From contig NZ_FMVF01000009.1 in NCBI RefSeq assembly GCF_900101895.1, positions 1-64,000 on the forward strand: a DNA stretch of 64,000 bases, in the 5' to 3' direction. The position numbers and the translations under genes are program-made. The DNA comes from Flavobacterium caeni. Its GTDB lineage: Bacteria > Bacteroidota > Bacteroidia > Flavobacteriales > Flavobacteriaceae. Shown piece after piece: positions 54,834 to 63,975 of this stretch. The notes under the pieces were generated by a model. It was given only the letters and a program-made list of their open reading frames with translations, had not been told where the DNA came from and did not search any database. Numbering within the stretch: the stretch's first letter is position 1; every line of letters begins with the position of its first letter.

Positions 54834-54868
54834 TCCTTCGACTTTTGACTTTCGACATTCGACTTTAT
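54834..54868. repeat. Heptamer iteron array at the murD 3' end
   Basis: Units CCTTC-GACTTTT-GACTTTC-GACATTC-GACTTTAT end on the murD stop codon (54865-54867). Confidence 0.7.
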
Positions 54869-56199
54869 AAATTCTGCACCGCCTGCTTAAACTGTCTTCC
54901 CCGATCCTCGTAATTCTCAAACAAATCAAAACTCGCGCACGCCGGCGACAACAACACCGCGTCGCCTTTTTCGGTCATGCGTTGGCCCATGCGCACGGCA
55001 TCGACCATGTTGTCTACTTCGATCATCACGTCGACGACGGCGCCAAACGCGTCGATGATCTTTTTGTTGTCGAGCCCGAGGCAAATGATGCCTTTGACTT
55101 TCTCGCGCACGAGCGGCATCAGTTCTGAATAATCGTTTCCTTTATCGACACCCCCAACAATCCAAACCGTTGGCGTGGTCATGCTGTCGAGCGCAAAAAA
55201 CGTCGCGTTGACGTTGGTGGCCTTCGAATCGTTGATGTATTGTACGTTCCCAATCTTGAGCACCTTCTCTAACCGGTGTTCGACACCCTGGAAGTTCGAA
55301 AGGCTCTCGCGGATCGTGGCTTTGCGAATCTGCATCAACTTGGCTACCGAGGTGGCCGCCATTGCATTTTTCATATTGTGCTTGCCTTCGAGCGCAATAT
55401 GTTCGGTTTCCATGATGAATTCTTCTTCGTTGATGTTTACTTCCATGTTGTTGTCTTTTAAGTAGGCTCCGTTCTTGAACTGTTTGGTGATCGAGAAAGG
55501 AATTAGTTGGGCTTTTATTTTGTTATTTTGGAGCCAATTCGTGATGGCTTCGTCGTCTGCGTCGTAAATCAAAAAATCGTCTTTCTTTTGATTCATGGTG
55601 ATCCGAAACTTCGAATCGATGTATTTCTCGTATTTGTAATCGTACCGGTCGAGATGGTCCGGGCTGATGTTGGTGATGATCGCAATCTCGGGCTTGTAAT
55701 CGACGATACCGTCCAATTGAAAACTCGAGAGTTCCAACACATACCAGTCGAATTTGTCCTCGGCCACCTGCCAGGCGAAACTCTTGCCGATGTTCCCGCC
55801 AAGACCCACATTCAACCCGCCCGATTTGAGCAAGTGGTAGGTGAGCATCGTGGTCGTGGTCTTGCCGTTGCTTCCCGTGATGCCGACCGTTTTGGCCTTG
55901 GTGTGCTTACAGGCGAACTCGATTTCCGAAATCACCGGAATCCCTTTTTCCCGAAGCGCCTTGACGATGGGCGATTTATCGGGAATACCGGGGCTTTTCA
56001 TGACCACATCGGCATTTAGGATTTTTTTCTCGGTATGGGTTTCGTCTTCCCATTTGATGCCATTAATCGTAAGAACTTCGCGGTAGTTGTTTTTTATTTT
56101 TCCCTTATCGGACACAAACACATCGTATCCTTTTTTCTTCCCCAAAATGGCCGTGCCGACACCGCTTTCGCCACCGCCCAGGATTACAAGCCGCTGCAT
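54865..56199 (-). CDS. murD: UDP-N-acetylmuramoyl-L-alanine--D-glutamate ligase
   Basis: 444 residues. N-terminal VILGGGESGVGTAIL, ATP loop GITGSNGKTTTT, central NISPDHLDRYDY, and C-terminal VNDSKATN-like INDSKATNVNATFFAL. It adds D-Glu to UDP-MurNAc-L-Ala. Its ATG follows the mraY stop with no gap. Confidence 0.97.
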   Translation of the reverse strand: MQRLVILGGGESGVGTAILGKKKGYDVFVSDKGKIKNNYREVLTINGIKWEDETHTEKKILNADVVMKSPGIPDKSPIVKALREKGIPVISEIEFACKHTKAKTVGITGSNGKTTTTMLTYHLLKSGGLNVGLGGNIGKSFAWQVAEDKFDWYVLELSSFQLDGIVDYKPEIAIITNISPDHLDRYDYKYEKYIDSKFRITMNQKKDDFLIYDADDEAITNWLQNNKIKAQLIPFSITKQFKNGAYLKDNNMEVNINEEEFIMETEHIALEGKHNMKNAMAATSVAKLMQIRKATIRESLSNFQGVEHRLEKVLKIGNVQYINDSKATNVNATFFALDSMTTPTVWIVGGVDKGNDYSELMPLVREKVKGIICLGLDNKKIIDAFGAVVDVMIEVDNMVDAVRMGQRMTEKGDAVLLSPACASFDLFENYEDRGRQFKQAVQNL

Positions 56200-57426
56200 C
56201 TACCTTAACTTTAGCGTTACGATCGACAAAATGGCCAGTATTATGCCCGTAATCCAAAACCGCGTCACGATCTTGCTCTCGTGGTATCCTTTCTTTTGGT
56301 AGTGGTGGTGCAACGGCGACATCAGAAAAATCCGCCGGCCCTCGCCGTACCGCTTCTTGGTCCATTTGAAATAGGATACCTGCAATACCACCGAGAAATT
56401 CTCGACCAGGAAAATCCCGCACAACAGCGGAATCATCAGCTCTTTTCTCACCGCGATGGCGAGCACCGCAATGATGCCGCCTATGGTCAACGAACCCGTA
56501 TCGCCCATGAACACGGCCGCCGGGTACGAATTGTACCACAGAAAGCCGATGAGCGCCCCGGCAAACGCCGCGATGAACACCGTCATTTCGCCCGAATTCG
56601 GGATGTACATGATGTTCAGGTAACTCGAAAAAATAATGTTACCCGACACAAACGTGAAAATGCCCAGCGCCACCACTGAGATGGCCGAAGTTCCCGCCGC
56701 GAGCCCGTCGATGCCATCGGTCAGGTTCGCACCATTGGACACCGCCGTGATGATGAAAATCACGATCGGGATGAACACCAGCCAGGCCCAGTTTTCGTAA
56801 CCGTCGCCCATCCATTGCAGCAAATCGGCATAGTCGAGTTCGTTGTTCTTGAAAAACGGGATCGTGGTTGCGGTCGATTTTTCTTCGATTGGCGCCTGCG
56901 TGATCACGTTCTCGGTTTGGCGCAGCGAAATCGTAGACGGGGTTTCTTTTCTAAGCGTCACGCCCGGATGCAGGTACAAAACCGTACCCACGATGACGCC
57001 CAAACCTACCTGCCCCACGACTTTGAAAATGCCTTTGAGTCCTTGTTTGTCTTTTTTGAAAATCTTGATGTAGTCGTCGATAAAGCCGATGGTGCCCATC
57101 CAAAGCGTGGTCACGATCAGCAAAATGATGTAAATGTTGTTGAGTTTGGTGAACAAAAGCACCGGGATCAGCGTCGCGATGATGATGATGAGCCCGCCCA
57201 TGGTGGGTGTGCCCGCCTTCTCGTTTTGGCCCGCCAACCCCAGCTCGCGCACCGTCTCGCCTACCTGCTGGCGCTTGAGGAACCCGATGATTTTTTTACC
57301 GTAAATCGTCGAAATGAGCAGCGACAAAATCACCGCCATCCCCGAACGGAACGTGATGTACTGGAAAACCCCGGTACCCGGCACGTTGTGTTCTTTGTAC
57401 AGATATTCAAACAGATAGTACAACAT
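56200..57426 (-). CDS. mraY: Phospho-MurNAc-pentapeptide transferase
   Basis: 408 residues, ten membrane helices. Catalytic landmarks [20 protein letters not shown] (Asp-Asp), [12 protein letters not shown], and the C-terminal HHHYQKKG. Insertion of about 45 residues after the second landmark ([13 protein letters not shown] ... DYADLLQWM) is typical of Bacteroidota MraY. It makes lipid I from undecaprenyl phosphate. It starts 6 bases after murE. Confidence 0.97.
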   Translation of the reverse strand: MLYYLFEYLYKEHNVPGTGVFQYITFRSGMAVILSLLISTIYGKKIIGFLKRQQVGETVRELGLAGQNEKAGTPTMGGLIIIIATLIPVLLFTKLNNIYIILLIVTTLWMGTIGFIDDYIKIFKKDKQGLKGIFKVVGQVGLGVIVGTVLYLHPGVTLRKETPSTISLRQTENVITQAPIEEKSTATTIPFFKNNELDYADLLQWMGDGYENWAWLVFIPIVIFIITAVSNGANLTDGIDGLAAGTSAISVVALGIFTFVSGNIIFSSYLNIMYIPNSGEMTVFIAAFAGALIGFLWYNSYPAAVFMGDTGSLTIGGIIAVLAIAVRKELMIPLLCGIFLVENFSVVLQVSYFKWTKKRYGEGRRIFLMSPLHHHYQKKGYHESKIVTRFWITGIILAILSIVTLKLR

Positions 57427-57432
57427 AGTCTT

Positions 57433-58896
57433 CTATTTATGGAGTTCTTCGAGCAATTCGGTTACTATTTTCATATCGTCGAAATCGTGGCGCACGCCGT
57501 TGATTTCCTGGTACGTTTCATGTCCCTTTCCCGCAATCAGGATGATGTCGCCCGGGCTGGCCAACTGGCACGCGGTTTTGATGGCCTGCTTGCGGTCAGT
57601 AATCGAGAGCATCTTTTTATAATTCTGCGCTTCGACACCAGCTTCCATCTCGGCGATGATCTGGTTCGGGTCTTCGGTACGCGGATTGTCGGACGTGATG
57701 ATCAGTTTGTCGCTGAGTTCCGACCCGATACGCGCCATCACCGGACGTTTGGTCTTGTCGCGGTCGCCGCCGCAACCCACCACGGTAATGAGCTGTTCGT
57801 TCTTGGTACGGATGTCGTTCACGGTAGCCAGCACGTTTTCGAGTGCATCGGGCGTGTGCGCATAGTCGACAATGGCCGTTATTTTTTGGTTGGAGATGAT
57901 GTATTGGAACCTACCCGAAACGCTTTCGAGTTCGCTCAACAAACGCAACACCTCGAGCGAATCCATACCCAATTCGACCGCCGTGCCGTAAATCGCAAGC
58001 AGGTTGTAGGCGTTAAAGGTGCCGATGAGCCGCACCCAAACCTCGTTGTCGTTCACCTTCAAAAGCAAACCCGACAACTGGCTCTCCAAAATTTGCGCAC
58101 GGTAATCGGCATACGATTTCAACGCATAGGTCAACTTTTTGGCTTGTGTGTTCTGCAACATTACCGGCCCGTTCTTGTCGTCGGCATTCGAGAGCGCAAA
58201 AGCCGATTTTGGAAGCGCATCAAAAAACGACTTCTTCACGTCGCGGTATTCGGCAAAAGTCGCATGGTAGTCGAGGTGATCGTGCGACAGGTTCGTGAAC
58301 ACGCCGCCCGCAAACTGCAAACCTTCGGAACGTTTTTGGTGCACGCCGTGCGACGACACTTCCATAAAACAATAGTCTACACCCGCATCGACCATATCGC
58401 GCAAGAAGTTGTTGATCGTGATCGAATCGGGCGTCGTATGGGTTGCCTTGAACTCGAGCTCATCGACCATGATTTTGACCGTCGACAAAAGCCCCACTTT
58501 GTACCCCGCTTTTTTGAACAACTGGTACAGCAACGACGCAATTGTGGTTTTGCCGTTGGTTCCCGTAACGCCCACCAATTTCAAGTCCTGCGAAGGGTTC
58601 CCGAAATAGTTGGCCGCCAGATACGCGAGCGCCTTATTGGTATCCTTGACCTGGATGTAGGTCACGTGGTCGTGCGCCGTCTCGGGCATCGTATCGCAAA
58701 CAACGGCCGTCGCGCCGAGCGAAATGGCTTTTTCGATAAAATCGTGCCCGTTCGAGACGGTTCCGCGGATGGCCACAAAAACGTCATCGACGGTAATCTG
58801 GCGCGAATCAAACGCCAGCTTGCCGATGTTGATCTCGGTCGAACCCTTGACGGCTTCGATCGATACTTTGTACAATATGTCCTTGAGTACGGTCAC
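57433..58896 (-). CDS. murE: UDP-MurNAc-L-Ala-D-Glu--meso-diaminopimelate ligase
   Basis: 487 residues. ATP loop GVTGTNGKTTIAS, MEVSSHGVHQKR and the substrate-selecting motif DNPRTEDP, the form found in meso-DAP-adding enzymes (Lys-adding ones differ). So the peptidoglycan should be of the meso-DAP type, as usual for Gram-negatives. Its start overlaps the end of ftsI by 4 bases. Confidence 0.97.
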   Translation of the reverse strand: MTVLKDILYKVSIEAVKGSTEINIGKLAFDSRQITVDDVFVAIRGTVSNGHDFIEKAISLGATAVVCDTMPETAHDHVTYIQVKDTNKALAYLAANYFGNPSQDLKLVGVTGTNGKTTIASLLYQLFKKAGYKVGLLSTVKIMVDELEFKATHTTPDSITINNFLRDMVDAGVDYCFMEVSSHGVHQKRSEGLQFAGGVFTNLSHDHLDYHATFAEYRDVKKSFFDALPKSAFALSNADDKNGPVMLQNTQAKKLTYALKSYADYRAQILESQLSGLLLKVNDNEVWVRLIGTFNAYNLLAIYGTAVELGMDSLEVLRLLSELESVSGRFQYIISNQKITAIVDYAHTPDALENVLATVNDIRTKNEQLITVVGCGGDRDKTKRPVMARIGSELSDKLIITSDNPRTEDPNQIIAEMEAGVEAQNYKKMLSITDRKQAIKTACQLASPGDIILIAGKGHETYQEINGVRHDFDDMKIVTELLEELHK

Positions 58897-60902
58897 GATA
58901 ATTCGAGTATGAGGGTTGCATTCTTATCGAGGCGCTGCCCGGGAAGAATCGATTGCTTTTTTACCTTGCCGATGCCCACGACCTTGACTTTCATGCCCAG
59001 GTTGCCCATCAGCGCGACGGCATCCATCCCAGACATACCTTTGAGGTTCGGGACAACGGTGTGTTTTTGTTGCGCCTTGTCGTAATACTGCGCGTAGAGT
59101 TTTTCGGTCTTGGCGTCTTTTTTGTCGATGTTCTTGATTTCGTTCATCGATGGCGCATCGGTAAAAATCTTTTGCGCGATGCGTTTGAACACAGGCCCGG
59201 CTACACCCGCTCCATAGTAGTCATTGCCCGCGGTGCTGGGTTCATGCACCACGACAATGCAGGAATATTTGGGTTTGTCGGCCGGGAAATAACCCACGAA
59301 CGACGAAATGTAGTGCTTGGCCGTCCCGTCTTTTTTGTTGTAGTTCGCCTGCGCGGTACCTGTTTTTCCGGCCATCGAGAAATCTTTGGAATACAATTTC
59401 GCGGCGGTTCCGCGTTTGACCACATTCTCCAAAACGGCGTGCAGTTTCTTCAGGGTCTCGTCTGAACAAATTTTCGGGTTGATGACTTCTTTCTCGAACT
59501 TTTTGATCGTGCGGTTCCACTCCTTGATCTCCGACACGAACTGCGGCTTGACCATCTCTCCGTTGTTGGCCACGGCATTGTAATACGTAAGCGTTTGCAG
59601 CGGGGTGATCGAAACACCGTATCCGAAAGCCATCCACGGTAGCGAAATGGCGCTCCAGTGTTTGTCGCCCGGTTGCGGGATGTACGGTTTGCCCTCGCCT
59701 TCGAACGGCAGACCGAGCGGCTTGTTGAGTCCAAAATCGTTCAGATGGTCCACGAATTGTTTGGGATCGTCTTTGTAGGCGTTGTAAACCGATTGCACCA
59801 AAACCGTGTTCGACGAAACTTCGAAGCCGCGGCCGAGCGAAATCTTGCCGTAACCGCCTTCGTGCGAATCGCGCACTTTTTTGCCGCGGTAAACGATGGT
59901 GCCGCCTTGGCTGTCGTACACGTCGCTGGTATCGGCTTTTTTGTCTTCCAGCAGCGCCATCAAATCGGCAAGCTTGTAGGTCGATCCGGGTTCGTGCGAT
60001 TCGCGGATCGCATAATTTTCGGTCTCAAAATACGTGCTGTCTGTTTTGGATGCGCGCCCCAAATTCGCAATGGCCTTGACCTGACCGGTCTTGGTTTCCA
60101 TCACCACCACACAGCCGTGATCGGCTTTGTATTTTTGCAACTGCTTCAAAAGCGCGTGGTGCGCGATGTCTTGGATGTAGACGTCGATGGTCGATGTGAC
60201 GTCGAAACCGTCCTGCGGCTCGACTTCGTTGACGTCGCGGATGGGCTTCCATTGGCCCTTGGCGATTTTCTGCTTGAGGATCTTGCCGTCCTTGCCGTTC
60301 AAGTATTTGCGGTAGGCCCATTCGATGCCTTTACCCACGTGCTTTCCGCTTTCGTTGATGCGCTCATAGCCGATGGTACGCCAGGCGATTTTACCTATCG
60401 GATATTCGCGGACGGTTTCCTGCTCGGTGATCATCCCACCCTTGAACGCGCCAAGATTGAACAGCGGAAACGTCTTCATTTTCATGTACTGCGTATAGCT
60501 CAGCCCGCGCGCAATCAGGTAATAGCGGTTCTTGTTGGCGCGTGCTTTGCGCAATTCCGATTGGTAAAAACCGGCGGGTTTGCCGAGCAACATCGACAGC
60601 GAATCGGCCAGGGAATTGACGTTCTTTTCGAAATTTTCGGCTTTGGGTGCCACTGCGTCGAAACGGATGTCGTAGTTCGGAATCGACGTTGCGAGCAAAC
60701 TGCCATCGGACGAATAAATGTTGCCTTTGTTGGCCGGAATCACAAAATTACGCACCGTACGTTCCTTGGCCAGTTTGCGGTAGTAATCGCCTTCGACCCA
60801 TTGGATGTTACACAGCTTGACCCCGATGGCCGCCGCTATGACAAACATCGCGAAAGCCACGAGATACATCCGGTAGGAAATATGTTTGTCTTCGTTTACC
60901 AT
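58893..60902 (-). CDS. ftsI: Septal transpeptidase FtsI (PBP3-like) with PASTA domain
   Basis: 669 residues. An N-terminal membrane helix (about 12-32), a dimerisation domain, then the penicillin-binding transpeptidase domain with STYK (307-310, active Ser307), SSN (363-365) and KTG (513-515). A C-terminal PASTA domain (about 608-669) follows, less common outside Gram-positives but standard in Bacteroidota. It crosslinks septal peptidoglycan with FtsW. It overlaps ftsL by 7 bases. Confidence 0.96.
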   Translation of the reverse strand: MVNEDKHISYRMYLVAFAMFVIAAAIGVKLCNIQWVEGDYYRKLAKERTVRNFVIPANKGNIYSSDGSLLATSIPNYDIRFDAVAPKAENFEKNVNSLADSLSMLLGKPAGFYQSELRKARANKNRYYLIARGLSYTQYMKMKTFPLFNLGAFKGGMITEQETVREYPIGKIAWRTIGYERINESGKHVGKGIEWAYRKYLNGKDGKILKQKIAKGQWKPIRDVNEVEPQDGFDVTSTIDVYIQDIAHHALLKQLQKYKADHGCVVVMETKTGQVKAIANLGRASKTDSTYFETENYAIRESHEPGSTYKLADLMALLEDKKADTSDVYDSQGGTIVYRGKKVRDSHEGGYGKISLGRGFEVSSNTVLVQSVYNAYKDDPKQFVDHLNDFGLNKPLGLPFEGEGKPYIPQPGDKHWSAISLPWMAFGYGVSITPLQTLTYYNAVANNGEMVKPQFVSEIKEWNRTIKKFEKEVINPKICSDETLKKLHAVLENVVKRGTAAKLYSKDFSMAGKTGTAQANYNKKDGTAKHYISSFVGYFPADKPKYSCIVVVHEPSTAGNDYYGAGVAGPVFKRIAQKIFTDAPSMNEIKNIDKKDAKTEKLYAQYYDKAQQKHTVVPNLKGMSGMDAVALMGNLGMKVKVVGIGKVKKQSILPGQRLDKNATLILELS

Positions 60903-61264
60903 AGGTTGCTGAAAAATCCTTTTTGTTCTTCTTTTTTGACTTTGATTTTCACCGGCGGCACCGATGAAGGGAAGATTTGTTTGCCTTCCATTTGCGCCGA
61001 TACGGTCGATTCCATCTTGAGCTGCATGAGCTCTGAACGCCGATCGACAAACTCCGACCGCAATTCCTTGACTTCGCTCGTCAGGGCGACAATCTTAAAT
61101 ACTTTTTGCTCGTAGCGCTGCGTGTTGGCGATCATCAGGATGGCCAGCAAAATCAGGAAAACGATAAACCGCCAGTTCTTGGCCGCGTTGGCGTCTTCGT
61201 TGATCAGGTACCGCGCCTTGAGGATGCTGTACACGCCGTGCTTCATTTTCTTTTCTTCGGCCAT
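60896..61264 (-). CDS. ftsL: Cell division protein FtsL-like
   Basis: 122 residues. A single membrane helix (about 31-47) is followed by a short periplasmic coiled coil (FKIVALTSEVKELRSEFVDRR). The assignment rests on size, topology and position between rsmH and ftsI; FtsL sequence is poorly conserved. It starts 2 bases after rsmH. Confidence 0.85.
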   Translation of the reverse strand: MAEEKKMKHGVYSILKARYLINEDANAAKNWRFIVFLILLAILMIANTQRYEQKVFKIVALTSEVKELRSEFVDRRSELMQLKMESTVSAQMEGKQIFPSSVPPVKIKVKKEEQKGFFSNLW

Positions 61265-61266
61265 CG

Positions 61267-62163
61267 TTACACTTTTTCTGCGATACGCAACTTGGCGCTG
61301 CGTGCGCGGTTATTGGCGGCTATTTCGTCGTCGGTTGGGATGATCAGTTTTTCGATCGATTTGAATGGCACCGAAAAATTGCCAAAGAAATCGCGTTCGG
61401 GCTCGCCCTCGAACATCCCGTTGCGGACAAACCGCTTGACCAGACGGTCTTCGAGCGAGTGGTACGAAATCACGCTGAGCCTTCCGCCGGGCTTGAGCAC
61501 TTCGAGCGCCTGCTCGAGAAACTCCTTGAGCACTTCCATTTCCTGGTTGACTTCGATTCGGATAGCCTGGTAGATCTGGGCGAGGATCTTGTTGCTTTTG
61601 TGTTGGGGCAAAAAGCGGTTCAAAACGACTTTGAGCTGTTGGGTGTTCCGTATCGGAGCGTGCTCACGGGATTCTATGATGACGCGCGCCATGGCCGGGC
61701 CATTCTTGAGTTCGCCGTATTCGACGAATATTTTAGACAGATGGGCGTGGTCGTATTGGTTGACGACCGTAAACGCACTGAGATCGCTCTTTTGGTTCAT
61801 GCGCATGTCGAGTTCGCCCTCGAAACGTGTCGAGAAGCCGCGCTCGGGCACATCGAATTGGTGCGACGAAACGCCCAGATCGGCCAGGATGCCATCGACC
61901 TGTTTGACGCCGTGAAACCGCAAAAACCTTTTGAGGAAGCGGAAATTTTCGTTGATGAGCGTAAACCGATCGTCGGGCAAGGCGTTGGCGAGCGCATCGA
62001 GGTCTTGGTCAAAGGCGAACAGTTTGCCGCCCGGACCCAATCTGCGCAAAATTTCTTTGGAATGGCCGCCGCCGCCGAAAGTCACATCGACGTAAATCCC
62101 GTCGGGCTTGATGCCGAGACCGTCCACGGAGTCATGGAGCAATACGGGATTATGATAGTCCAT
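61267..62163 (-). CDS. rsmH: 16S rRNA (cytosine-1402-N4)-methyltransferase
   Basis: 298 residues from the ATG at 62163 (MDYHNPVLLHDSV); an ATG 4 codons upstream is also possible and both overlap the mraZ end. SAM-binding DVTFGGGGHSKEIL, then FDQDLDA, LADLGVSSHQFD and the end ISYHSLEDRLVKRF. It methylates C1402 of 16S rRNA. Second gene of the dcw cluster. Confidence 0.96.
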   Translation of the reverse strand: MDYHNPVLLHDSVDGLGIKPDGIYVDVTFGGGGHSKEILRRLGPGGKLFAFDQDLDALANALPDDRFTLINENFRFLKRFLRFHGVKQVDGILADLGVSSHQFDVPERGFSTRFEGELDMRMNQKSDLSAFTVVNQYDHAHLSKIFVEYGELKNGPAMARVIIESREHAPIRNTQQLKVVLNRFLPQHKSNKILAQIYQAIRIEVNQEMEVLKEFLEQALEVLKPGGRLSVISYHSLEDRLVKRFVRNGMFEGEPERDFFGNFSVPFKSIEKLIIPTDDEIAANNRARSAKLRIAEKV

Positions 62164-62623
62164 TGTCGTCATCATTTACATTTCCCATTACGTCTTCGGC
62201 CAGGTCGGCGAAGTCGATTACAGAATCGTCGATTGCTTTTTCATACGCATCCTTATCCCATATCTCGACAATATTCACAGCGGAAGACAACACCACATCT
62301 TTGGAGATGTTTGCAAAAACAGCCAGATCCTTGGCAATCAAGACACGACCGAGATCGTCGACCTCGATGATTTTCACGCCCGCGGTAAAGCGACGGATGA
62401 AGTCGTTGTTCTTTTTGACAAAGCGGTTGAGCTTGTTGATTTTTTGCATCATCAGGTTCCATTCGGCCATCGGATACAACTCGAGGCACGGCTGAAACAC
62501 CGAACGCTTCAAGACAAAACCGTCCTGAATACCGGAAGCCAATTGCTTCTTGAGCGGCGCCGGCAACAGCAGCCTCCCTTTGGCATCGACTTTACATTCG
62601 TATGTTCCTACAATGGAATTCAC
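62150..62623 (-). CDS. mraZ: Transcriptional regulator MraZ
   Basis: 157 residues, GTG start. Two AbrB-like half-domains with the DxxGR motif: VDAKGRLLLPAPLK near residue 13 and EVDDLGRVLIAKDL near 90. MraZ forms a ring that binds repeats upstream of its own gene and represses the dcw cluster. Here four GTGGTA boxes lie in the upstream region (62665-62711), supporting autoregulation. Confidence 0.95.
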   Translation of the reverse strand: MNSIVGTYECKVDAKGRLLLPAPLKKQLASGIQDGFVLKRSVFQPCLELYPMAEWNLMMQKINKLNRFVKKNNDFIRRFTAGVKIIEVDDLGRVLIAKDLAVFANISKDVVLSSAVNIVEIWDKDAYEKAIDDSVIDFADLAEDVMGNVNDDDNGLS

Positions 62624-62647
62624 AAAAGTGGATTAAATGATTACAGG

Positions 62648-62711
62648 CAAAAATAAAAAGATTTTACCACAATTTACCACAATCTACCACTTTGTTGATA
62701 AGTTTTACCAC
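62648..62711 (-). promoter_or_regulatory. mraZ promoter with four phased MraZ-box candidates
   Basis: On the minus strand GTGGTA occurs at 62690-62685, 62680-62675, 62670-62665 and 62711-62706: spacing 10, 10 and 21 bp, so all face one side of the helix. TATTTTTG at 62655-62648 fits the -7 box. The proximal boxes cover the -33 region, the geometry of repression. The rest of the 62624-62984 spacer shows the divergent promoter below and nothing else. Confidence 0.75.
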
Positions 62712-62945
62712 TTTCTCCCAAAAAGCAAAAGCAGCGGCTTTACTGGTCGTTTTCAGACGTTTAACAAATTGTTAAGAATTTAAGAAGTTTGGATTTTATG
62801 TTTCGGATTCTTGTTCAAAAACCGCCACGGAATTGTCGATTTTTTATTAAAACGAATATTTCGTTTCGGAATATGGGCCGCAAGCGCACTTCTTTCAAAA
62901 TTTCCAAAATCTGTATGCAGACGTTAACATTTCGGCATAAAATCT

Positions 62946-62953
62946 TATATTTG
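62946..62953 (+). promoter_or_regulatory. -7 element (TATATTTG) of the alpha/beta hydrolase gene
   Basis: Exact TAnnTTTG match, 31 bases before the ATG at 62985. A clear -33 TTTG is lacking. Confidence 0.55.
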
Positions 62954-62984
62954 TCCGCACAAACCAAGGGGCGACCCCTACTTT

Positions 62985-63761
62985 ATGGAAAATTTGATCC
63001 AGGACGGGAAATACAAATACTTCGAAGCCGGCGAAGGAACACCCATCATCATCCTGCACGGACTCATGGGCGGACTGAGCAATTTTGACGGCGTCGCCAA
63101 CTATTTCCCGCAACACGGCTACAAGGTGGTCATCCCCGAGTTGCCGATTTACACGCAAAACATACTCAAGACCAACGTCAAGGCTTTTGCAAAGTTTGTC
63201 AAGGATTTTATCACCTATAAGAAGTTCGACCGCGTGATCTTGCTCGGCAATTCGTTGGGCGGTCACATCGCTTTGTACCACGCCAAGATGTATCCCGAAA
63301 AGATGATCGGGCTCATCATTACCGGAAGTTCGGGATTGTACGAAAATGCGATGGGCGACAGTTATCCGCGTCGTGGCGACCGCGACTACATCCAGAAAAA
63401 AGCCGAAGACGTTTTTTATGACCCGAAAATCGCTACACCCGAAATTGTCGAGGAAGTGTATGCCGTGGCCAACGACCGCATCAAACTGATCAAGACGCTG
63501 ACCATCGCCAAGAGCGCGATACGCCACAACATGGCCAAGGATTTGCCCAAAATGCACGTCCCAACCTGCATCATTTGGGGCCGCAACGACAAGGTTACCC
63601 CGCCCGAAGTGGCCGAAGAATTCCATGAATTGCTCCCCCATTCCTGGCTGTATTGGATCGACCAATGCGGGCACGCGGCCATGATGGAGCATCCCGATGA
63701 GTTCAACCGCATCATGCACGAATGGCTCACAGAAAAGGCGTCGTTGCTGTTCAAGGAATAA
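62985..63761 (+). CDS. Alpha/beta hydrolase
   Basis: 258 residues. Oxyanion-loop HGLMGG (25-30), nucleophile elbow GNSLGG (Ser90), acid in IIWGRNDKVTPP and His in DQCGHAAMME complete the triad. Cytoplasmic, no signal peptide. Substrate unknown; the family includes esterases and C-C bond hydrolases. It diverges from mraZ, a neighbourhood I believe is frequent in Flavobacteria, but no role in cell wall synthesis can be read from the sequence. Confidence 0.88.
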   Translation: MENLIQDGKYKYFEAGEGTPIIILHGLMGGLSNFDGVANYFPQHGYKVVIPELPIYTQNILKTNVKAFAKFVKDFITYKKFDRVILLGNSLGGHIALYHAKMYPEKMIGLIITGSSGLYENAMGDSYPRRGDRDYIQKKAEDVFYDPKIATPEIVEEVYAVANDRIKLIKTLTIAKSAIRHNMAKDLPKMHVPTCIIWGRNDKVTPPEVAEEFHELLPHSWLYWIDQCGHAAMMEHPDEFNRIMHEWLTEKASLLFKE

Positions 63762-63830
63762 CGAAATCTTTGTTTCGTTGAAAATTACAGTTTTTCTATA
63801 AGGTTGCTGCGTTTTAAAATTGTATTTTCG

Positions 63831-63883
63831 TCTCGTAGGGAAGGGGGCAGTGAAGGTATTCCCTACAAATTCCCGATGAGACA
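63831..63883. other. Nested hairpin in the last intergenic region
   Basis: GTCTC (63831-63835) pairs with GAGAC (63879-63883); inside, GTAGGGAA (63836-63843) pairs with TTCCCTAC (63860-63867). No T run follows, so it is not a standard terminator. The sequence fits no riboswitch class I can recognise. Confidence 0.5.
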
Positions 63884-63975
63884 CCATTACAGAAATTCTG
63901 TACATTTTGTTAAATTTTCTGTTGGCCGCCAACTCGTCGCCGCGATTCTCGATCAGATGTCTAGCAGTTTCTTGC

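Noticed and set aside
56815..59085. Long open frame (756 codons) on the plus strand
   Set aside because: Antisense to mraY and murE; composition is His/Arg/Val-rich shadow coding with no motif.
59658..61115. Open frame of 485 codons on the plus strand
   Set aside because: Antisense to ftsI and ftsL; shadow of the coding strand.
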